Shown in pieces: positions 15,301 to 18,449 of a stretch of DNA of 18,449 bases (position 1 is its first letter; the number at the start of each line of letters is the position of its first letter). Below the pieces are notes generated by a model. That model had not been told where the DNA came from. It did no database searches and worked only from the letters and a program-made list of their open reading frames with translations. The position numbers were made by a program, and so were the translations under genes. This DNA is from DATMRF01 sp035566435 (lineage in GTDB: Bacteria > Verrucomicrobiota > Verrucomicrobiia > Limisphaerales > UBA8199), in assembly GCA_035566435.1 (NCBI GenBank), contig DATMRF010000121.1, positions 1 to 18,449 of the forward strand. Direction: 5' to 3'.

Positions 15301-15513
15301 GCTCGCCCTCCCCAGGCGCCGGAGAAAGAGTCACTCCTCAAATTCCTGGCGGTGCAGCGGGCCACTTATGAGGGAAAGCCTGAGGATGCAACGAAGCTGC
15401 TCCACGTCAGCCTGGCTCCGGCGCCGAAAGATGAAAAGCCGGATGACGTTGCGGCCTGGACGCAGGTCTGCCGCGTGGTTCTGAACCTGCACGAAACGAT
15501 CACCTGTTATTGA
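12355..15513 (+). CDS. Planctomycete-type cytochrome c protein (PSCyt1, DUF1549, DUF1553)
   Basis: 1052 residues from ATG 12355, chosen because a signal peptide (RSLRNQF then a hydrophobic run to about residue 25) begins there. The frame is open upstream to 12199, but those 52 residues are not signal-like. PSCyt1 (about 31-130) has the heme site CFVCH (45-49) and a possible distal Met in SIMPPP (M97). DUF1549 (about 149-385) includes RFADTVGYHGDQ and a second CxxCH, CAECH (329-333), followed by DHKFDPF. A beta-rich insert follows, then DUF1553 (about 722-1000) with LARWLVSPDNPLTARAVVNR and SNTPQQALTLLNDP. These proteins sit in the envelope, usually beside a DUF1501 gene. Their reaction is not well established, with links to degradation of complex polysaccharides proposed. 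The DUF1501 gene follows after three bases. Confidence 0.93.
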   Translation: MRSLRNQFAVIPVLLLSASLARAGAARTPGIEFNRDVRPILSENCFVCHGPGKEDRKADLRLDLHDVALAHKAIVPGNPVQSKIVQHIFSKDPKSIMPPPETNKKLTAAEKETLRDWIAAGAKYEPYWAYVKPARARPPQTKTPVWVRNPIDAFVLHQLEEKDIKPSPEADKATLLRRLSLDLIGLPPTAEEVEAFVSDPSHESYERQVDRLLASPHFGERMAVPWLDVVRFADTVGYHGDQNVNIFPYRDYVIDSFNTNKPFDQFTIEQLAGDLLPQPTTESRIATGFNRLNMMTREGGAQSKEYLAKYAADRVRTVSMAWLGSTMGCAECHDHKFDPFTSKDFYQMEAFFADIKQWGVYEDYGYTPEPELKGIGNDEPFPPEIEVNSPYLEQRIRELEAKSEVLYAQAAAKLEPDESARKQFEDWRQSSLFFLKQYPSGWATPVPEVAIQPEKSDSGAQTNFTVEADSTVSLGREPRENVQLKLPLLEQRIAAIRLEIVPREKPGEWAGDPPQREEATITLSAALKSAEGDKQTKLTFSSSDADHKKERYSNGFPIVGITSRWLISIENGRQQAVWQLDKPIEAKAGDVLVLDLGSLPVASARVSVSPFAAPEPTDSGLGQPLEAALQKGVAASGPECDLAVRTYLLSTLWDKDMVAQARKLQRKIDECRHGRAFTLVTVARDEPRVTRLLHRGDWQDETGEVLEPDVPHFLPQPPNSQGRRLTRLDLARWLVSPDNPLTARAVVNRLWKQFFGAGISAVVDDLGGQGDWPTHPELLDWLACEFMHPEFVDASPPQHPPPHDWDIKHAVKLMVMSSTYRQSSRERPDLKEVDPTNRLLARQSPRRLEAEFVRDNALSISGLLNEEMGGPSVHPYQPAGYYANLQFPDRDYYPDQDDRQYRRGVYIHWQRTFLQPMLANFDAPSREECTASRVVSNTPQQALTLLNDPTFVEAARAWAVRLLEPASESDAQRLDRAFRRALARPPQAPEKESLLKFLAVQRATYEGKPEDATKLLHVSLAPAPKDEKPDDVAAWTQVCRVVLNLHETITCY

Positions 15514-15516
15514 TGC

Positions 15517-16971
15517 ATGAAGCCTTACTTTGACGAACGCGAGTTTCAGCTCAGCATTAATCGCCGCACTTTCCTCGGGCGCGCGGCCTACGGTCTGGGC
15601 GGCATCGCGCTGGCCTGCTTGCTGCCGCAAACATCCGCGGAGACCGTCCGCGCGCAAGCCGCATCCGAGCGCTGGCGAGGCGTCATCAACCCGCCTGATT
15701 TCCCGCCGCGAGCCAGGCGGGTCATTCATCTGTGTATGGCCGGCGGGCCTTCACATCTCGAGAGCTTCGATTACAAACCGGAATTGCAGCGGCTGGACGG
15801 CCAGCCGTTTCCCGACTCCTACACCCGGGGCCAGCAACTGGCGCAACTCCAGGGAGCGGTCCTGAAGGCGCGGGGGCCGTTCGCGCAATTCCAGAAGCAC
15901 GGCGAGTCGGGCCAGGAAATCTCGGACCTCTTTCCGCACATCGCCGGCATCGCGGACGATATTTGCGTCGTGCGCTCGATGCACACCGAGCAAATCAACC
16001 ACGACCCCGCTCACGCGTTCATGAACACCGGCACACGCATCAAAGGCCGGCCCAGCATGGGCTCATGGCTGCTTTATGGCCTGGGCGCCGACACGGAGGA
16101 TTTGCCCGGATTTGTGGTGCTGACCTCGGCCGGCAAGAGCGGCTTACAGCCCGTCTCGGCGCGGCAATGGTCGAGCGGGTTCCTGCCCAGCAAATTCCAG
16201 GGCATCCTGTTTCAATCCAAGGGCGACCCGGTCCATTACGTCGGCAACCCGGAGGGCGTCTGCCAAAGCACCCAGCGGCAGGTCATCGAAGAAATCAATC
16301 GCATGAACGGCATGCTCGAAGAACGGCAGATGGACCCCGAAATCGAGACCCGCATCGCCCAATACGAAATGGCTTTCCGGATGCAAACCTCGGCGCCCGA
16401 ACTGGCCGACCTGAAATCCGAGCCCCAGGCTATCCTCGACATGTATGGCGTGAAACACCCTGGCGAGGGCACGTTCGCTTCCAATTGCCTGCTCGCCCGC
16501 CGTTTGGCCGAACGCGGGGTTCGCTTTATCCAGCTTTACCACCGCGCGTGGGACCACCATAGCGATATTGTCAGAGACATGCCGGTGGCAGCGCGGGAAG
16601 TGGACCAGGCTTCTGCCGCGTTGGTCCTGGACCTTAAGCAACGGGGCATGCTCGATGAGACGTTGATCATCTGGGGTGGCGAGTTTGGCCGCACACCGAT
16701 GGGCCAGGGTTCCGGCCGCGACCACCACATTAACGCCTTTTCGATCTGGCTCGCCGGTGGCGGCGTCAAGGCCGGCCTGACCTGGGGGAGCACCGACGAA
16801 CTCGGCTACGCCTACGTTGAAGACGGCCAGCAAATGCACGTCCACGACCTCCACGCCACGATGCTCTACCTCTGCGGCATCAACCACAAGCGACTCACGT
16901 TCCGTTACCAGGGGCGTCACTTCCGCCTCACCGATGTGGCCGGGGAGGTGGCCCATGGAATTATTGCTTGA
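15517..16971 (+). CDS. DUF1501 family protein, Tat-exported, sulfatase/alkaline phosphatase-like
   Basis: 484 residues. The N-terminus carries a twin-arginine signal (N15-R16-R17-T-F-L followed by a Gly/Ala/Leu-rich hydrophobic segment), so it is probably exported folded. Motifs typical of DUF1501 follow: LCMAGGPSHLESFDYKPEL (about 72-90), QINHDPAHAFMNTG, RAWDHH (about 343-348) and IIWGGEFGRTPM followed by GRDHH (about 382-400). The Asp/His-rich sites resemble metal sites of the alkaline phosphatase superfamily (fold-level family knowledge). Its ATG lies three bases after the stop of the cytochrome c gene, so the two are almost certainly one transcription unit, the usual pairing in Planctomycetes and Verrucomicrobia. 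The substrate is unknown. A short stem-loop follows the stop. Confidence 0.93.
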   Translation: MKPYFDEREFQLSINRRTFLGRAAYGLGGIALACLLPQTSAETVRAQAASERWRGVINPPDFPPRARRVIHLCMAGGPSHLESFDYKPELQRLDGQPFPDSYTRGQQLAQLQGAVLKARGPFAQFQKHGESGQEISDLFPHIAGIADDICVVRSMHTEQINHDPAHAFMNTGTRIKGRPSMGSWLLYGLGADTEDLPGFVVLTSAGKSGLQPVSARQWSSGFLPSKFQGILFQSKGDPVHYVGNPEGVCQSTQRQVIEEINRMNGMLEERQMDPEIETRIAQYEMAFRMQTSAPELADLKSEPQAILDMYGVKHPGEGTFASNCLLARRLAERGVRFIQLYHRAWDHHSDIVRDMPVAAREVDQASAALVLDLKQRGMLDETLIIWGGEFGRTPMGQGSGRDHHINAFSIWLAGGGVKAGLTWGSTDELGYAYVEDGQQMHVHDLHATMLYLCGINHKRLTFRYQGRHFRLTDVAGEVAHGIIA

Positions 16972-16988
16972 GGTCGCTGGGAGTGACC
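16972..16988 (+). terminator. Stem-loop directly after the DUF1501 stop
   Basis: GGTCGCT (16972-16978) and AGTGACC (16982-16988) pair over seven positions (one G-T) around GGG. No T-tract follows, so it may protect a 3' end or act weakly rather than being a strong intrinsic terminator. Confidence 0.3.
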
Positions 16989-17002
16989 GCGCTTAGCCCA
17001 TT

Positions 17003-17101
17003 GTGCTCGGAATCGTTTCCTCTGCTTTGATCGGGGTCGCGCTCGCGATTCTCGGCGTGCTTCTCCTGCTGGACAGCCACGTCTCAGCCGAAAAGGATTG
17101 A
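17003..17101 (+). CDS. Possible 32-residue single-span membrane peptide
   Basis: A GTG-started frame that begins just after an in-frame TAG (16994) and ends with TGA at 17099. The product has one strongly hydrophobic stretch (VSSALIGVALAILGVLLLL, about 5-23) and a polar tail ending DSHVSAEKD, the layout of a small membrane protein. No good ribosome site is visible, and ATT 17000 is the only other nearby start-like codon. It fills most of the gap between the DUF1501 and kinase genes. It could be a real small protein, the remnant of a larger gene, or chance. Confidence 0.35.
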   Translation: MLGIVSSALIGVALAILGVLLLLDSHVSAEKD

Positions 17102-17126
17102 GGCAAAGCAATTACGCCGAAATAAT
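17098..17126 (+). promoter_or_regulatory. Possible promoter for the sugar kinase
   Basis: TTGAGG (17098-17103) and AATAAT (17121-17126) are separated by 17 bases and match the sigma-70 consensus at four and five of six positions. The leader would be short, about 20 bases, before ATG 17152. Confidence 0.28.
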
Positions 17127-17151
17127 CCCAGAGAATTGGACTGAGAAACCT

Positions 17152-18252
17152 ATGAGCGTTTTGAGCATAAAACCCACCGGTGCCTGCGAGTACGATTTGG
17201 TCGCGCTTGGCGAAGTGATGCTGCGGCTCGACCCGGGGGAAGGGCGGGTGCGGACTGCGCGCGAGTTTAAGGTCTGGGAGGGCGGCGGCGAGTATAATGT
17301 CGCTCGTGGCTTGCGCCGCTGTTTCGGCATGAAGACCGCCGTGTGCACCGCCTTTGCGGATAACGAGGTCGGCCGGTTGCTCGAGGATTTCATCTTGCAG
17401 GGAGGCGTAGATACCGAGTTCATCAAGTGGGTGCCGTTCGACGGTGTGGGGCGCACCGTGCGCAACGGGTTGAACTTTACCGAACGGGGATTCGGCGTCC
17501 GAGGGGCCGTTGGCACTTCAGACCGCGGGCACGCGGCGGCCAGCCAACTCAAGGCGGGCGACTTCGATTGGGAACACATCTTCGGAAAACTCGGCGTGCG
17601 CTGGTTTCACACGGGCGGGATTTTCGCGGCGCTCAGCGATACGACGCCTGGGCTGGTCCTGGAAGCGGTCCAGGCAGCTCGCAAGCACGGCGTGATTGTT
17701 TCCTACGATCTAAACTACCGTCCTTCGTTGTGGAAAAGCATCGGCGGCCAAAAACGGGCGCAGGAGGTCAACAGGGAAATCGCACGCCACGTCGATGTGA
17801 TGCTCGGCAACGAGGAGGATTTTACGGCCTGCCTGGGTCTTGAGGTGAAGGGTCTCGACGCCGAGGTTTCCAACATCCAGGTCGAGGCGTTCCTGGATAT
17901 GATCCGCCGAGCGGTCGGGGTTTATCCGAATTTCAAGGTTGTGGCCACCACATTGCGGACCGTCCTTTCGGCGACCCGCAACGATTGGGGCGCGATTTGC
18001 TGGGCGGGCGGGAAGTTTTACGAAGCGCTACACCGACGGGACCTGGAGATTTTGGACCGCGTGGGCGGCGGCGACAGTTTCGCGAGCGGACTAATCTACG
18101 GCTTGATGCAGTTCGATGACGCGCAGAAGGCGGGCGAGTACGGCGCTGCGCATGGCGCGCTGGCGATGACTACGCCGGGCGACACATCGATGGCGTCGCT
18201 AAAAGAAGTGGAGGCGCTGGTGAAGGGAGGAACCGCGAGGGTGCAGCGGTGA
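17152..18252 (+). CDS. kdgK: PfkB-family sugar kinase, 2-keto-3-deoxygluconate kinase type
   Basis: 366 residues of ribokinase/PfkB fold. The N-terminal strand YDLVALGEVMLRLDP is followed by the substrate-side motif WEGGGEYNVARGLRR (about 42-56). SYDLNYRPSLW (184-194) and GNEEDF (219-224) are typical of KDG kinases. The PfkB C-terminal signature DRVGGGDSFASGLIYG places the catalytic Asp at D308 in the anion-hole loop, with Gly-Gly-Gly before it. It should phosphorylate 2-keto-3-deoxygluconate with ATP in the cytoplasm, feeding KDPG to the Entner-Doudoroff aldolase. The exact sugar is inferred, since neighbouring PfkB subfamilies are similar. Start 17152 is preferred over TTG 17098, which would overlap the small upstream frame. 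No aldolase or uronate isomerase gene is next to it. Confidence 0.85.
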   Translation: MSVLSIKPTGACEYDLVALGEVMLRLDPGEGRVRTAREFKVWEGGGEYNVARGLRRCFGMKTAVCTAFADNEVGRLLEDFILQGGVDTEFIKWVPFDGVGRTVRNGLNFTERGFGVRGAVGTSDRGHAAASQLKAGDFDWEHIFGKLGVRWFHTGGIFAALSDTTPGLVLEAVQAARKHGVIVSYDLNYRPSLWKSIGGQKRAQEVNREIARHVDVMLGNEEDFTACLGLEVKGLDAEVSNIQVEAFLDMIRRAVGVYPNFKVVATTLRTVLSATRNDWGAICWAGGKFYEALHRRDLEILDRVGGGDSFASGLIYGLMQFDDAQKAGEYGAAHGALAMTTPGDTSMASLKEVEALVKGGTARVQR

Positions 18253-18263
18253 CCGCGAAGAAT

Positions 18264-18307
18264 AAAGGATAAAGGATGAAACGGAGGCCGGTGATCAGTA
18301 ATCAGTA
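18264..18307. repeat. Two heptamer repeats downstream of the kinase
   Basis: AAAGGAT-like sequence is repeated in tandem at 18264-18277, and ATCAGTA is repeated exactly at 18294-18307. Both have a 7-base period with unrelated units, like the heptamers at 6074 and 6210. They lie between the kinase stop and the insertion sequence end. Confidence 0.5.
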
Positions 18308-18310
18308 TTC

Positions 18311-18449
18311 ACTACTGTCCGGTTAAAAAGCCAGGTAAACAGGGCTGGATGTATGGATCGAGCAACTCGTTTGACGGTAGCGGTTGAGAAAAGGCCTGTG
18401 AAATGGGCATTTTCTCGAACAGCGTCAGACTCAAAATCTGTAGCATGGC
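18311..18449 (-). mobile_element. End of an IS4-family insertion sequence (partial)
   Basis: The right edge of the window contains one end of an insertion sequence, recognised from the C-terminus of its transposase. The ACTACTGTCCGGTTAAAA sequence from 18311 is a likely terminal inverted repeat, because it coincides with the end of the transposase frame. The other end, and so the repeat and target duplication, lie outside the window. Confidence 0.55.
18312..18449 (-). CDS. IS4-family transposase, C-terminal fragment
   Basis: The last 45 residues of a minus-strand protein that continues past the window's right edge. It begins MLQILSLTLFEKMPISQAF, the characteristic C-terminal helix of IS4-type DDE transposases (LQ-IL-S-x-x-LFEK-x-P-I), and ends FLTGQ with TAG at 18312-18314. 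The catalytic residues (DDE and the YREK region) would lie upstream, outside the window, so intactness cannot be judged. The stop codon lies at or inside the presumed terminal repeat. Confidence 0.72.
   Translation of the reverse strand, partial: AMLQILSLTLFEKMPISQAFSQPLPSNELLDPYIQPCLPGFLTGQ

Overview
The window looks like a chromosomal segment of a Verrucomicrobiota bacterium, probably of the Limisphaerales/Pedosphaera type. The basis is gene content: amplified pseudopilins with an H-X9-DG C-terminal motif, a planctomycete-type cytochrome c protein (PSCyt1/DUF1549/DUF1553) followed by a DUF1501 protein, a DUF5060 glycoside hydrolase, and GC-rich intergenic DNA full of short dispersed palindromes and mini-arrays. 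The taxonomic call is an inference from family knowledge. No tRNA, rRNA or CRISPR array was seen.

Layout. Positions 1-1217 hold no convincing gene but several perfect hairpin repeats. Positions 1218-4907 hold four consecutive plus-strand pseudopilin-like genes that are paralogues of each other. Positions 4908-7043 are another gene-poor stretch, carrying dispersed repeats and at least four separate arrays with a 10-bp period. At 7044-7517 there is a small helix-turn-helix-like protein gene whose last 19 codons lie inside a 95-bp direct repeat. The other copy of that repeat (6590-6684) lies 866 bp upstream and appears to be the 3' remnant of a lost paralogue. Next come a 1111-residue secreted glycoside hydrolase (7739-11074), a convergent minus-strand YlbF-family gene with a Cys/His-rich tail (11078-11503), a small membrane protein (11707-12195), the cytochrome c/DUF1549/DUF1553 gene and DUF1501 gene pair (12355-16971), a possible 32-residue membrane peptide (17003-17101), and a PfkB-family sugar kinase of the 2-keto-3-deoxygluconate kinase type (17152-18252). 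The right edge cuts through the C-terminal end of an IS4-family transposase on the minus strand.

How the genes may work together. The glycoside hydrolase, the PSCyt/DUF1501 pair and the KDG-type kinase fit a polysaccharide-degrading life style: extracellular cleavage, envelope-associated processing of unknown chemistry, and cytoplasmic phosphorylation of a keto-deoxy sugar acid. They do not form one operon, and the link is inferred. The pseudopilins could form parts of a type II secretion or type IV pilus-like apparatus, but no assembly ATPase, secretin or prepilin peptidase lies in the window.

The most unusual structure is at about 6000-7550: decamer arrays whose units differ but whose period is constant, a DNA-binding-like gene, and a conserved 3' tail that is also present without its gene. 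I propose it as a candidate undescribed repetitive element. This rests on the sequence arrangement alone, and it is uncertain how often it recurs elsewhere.
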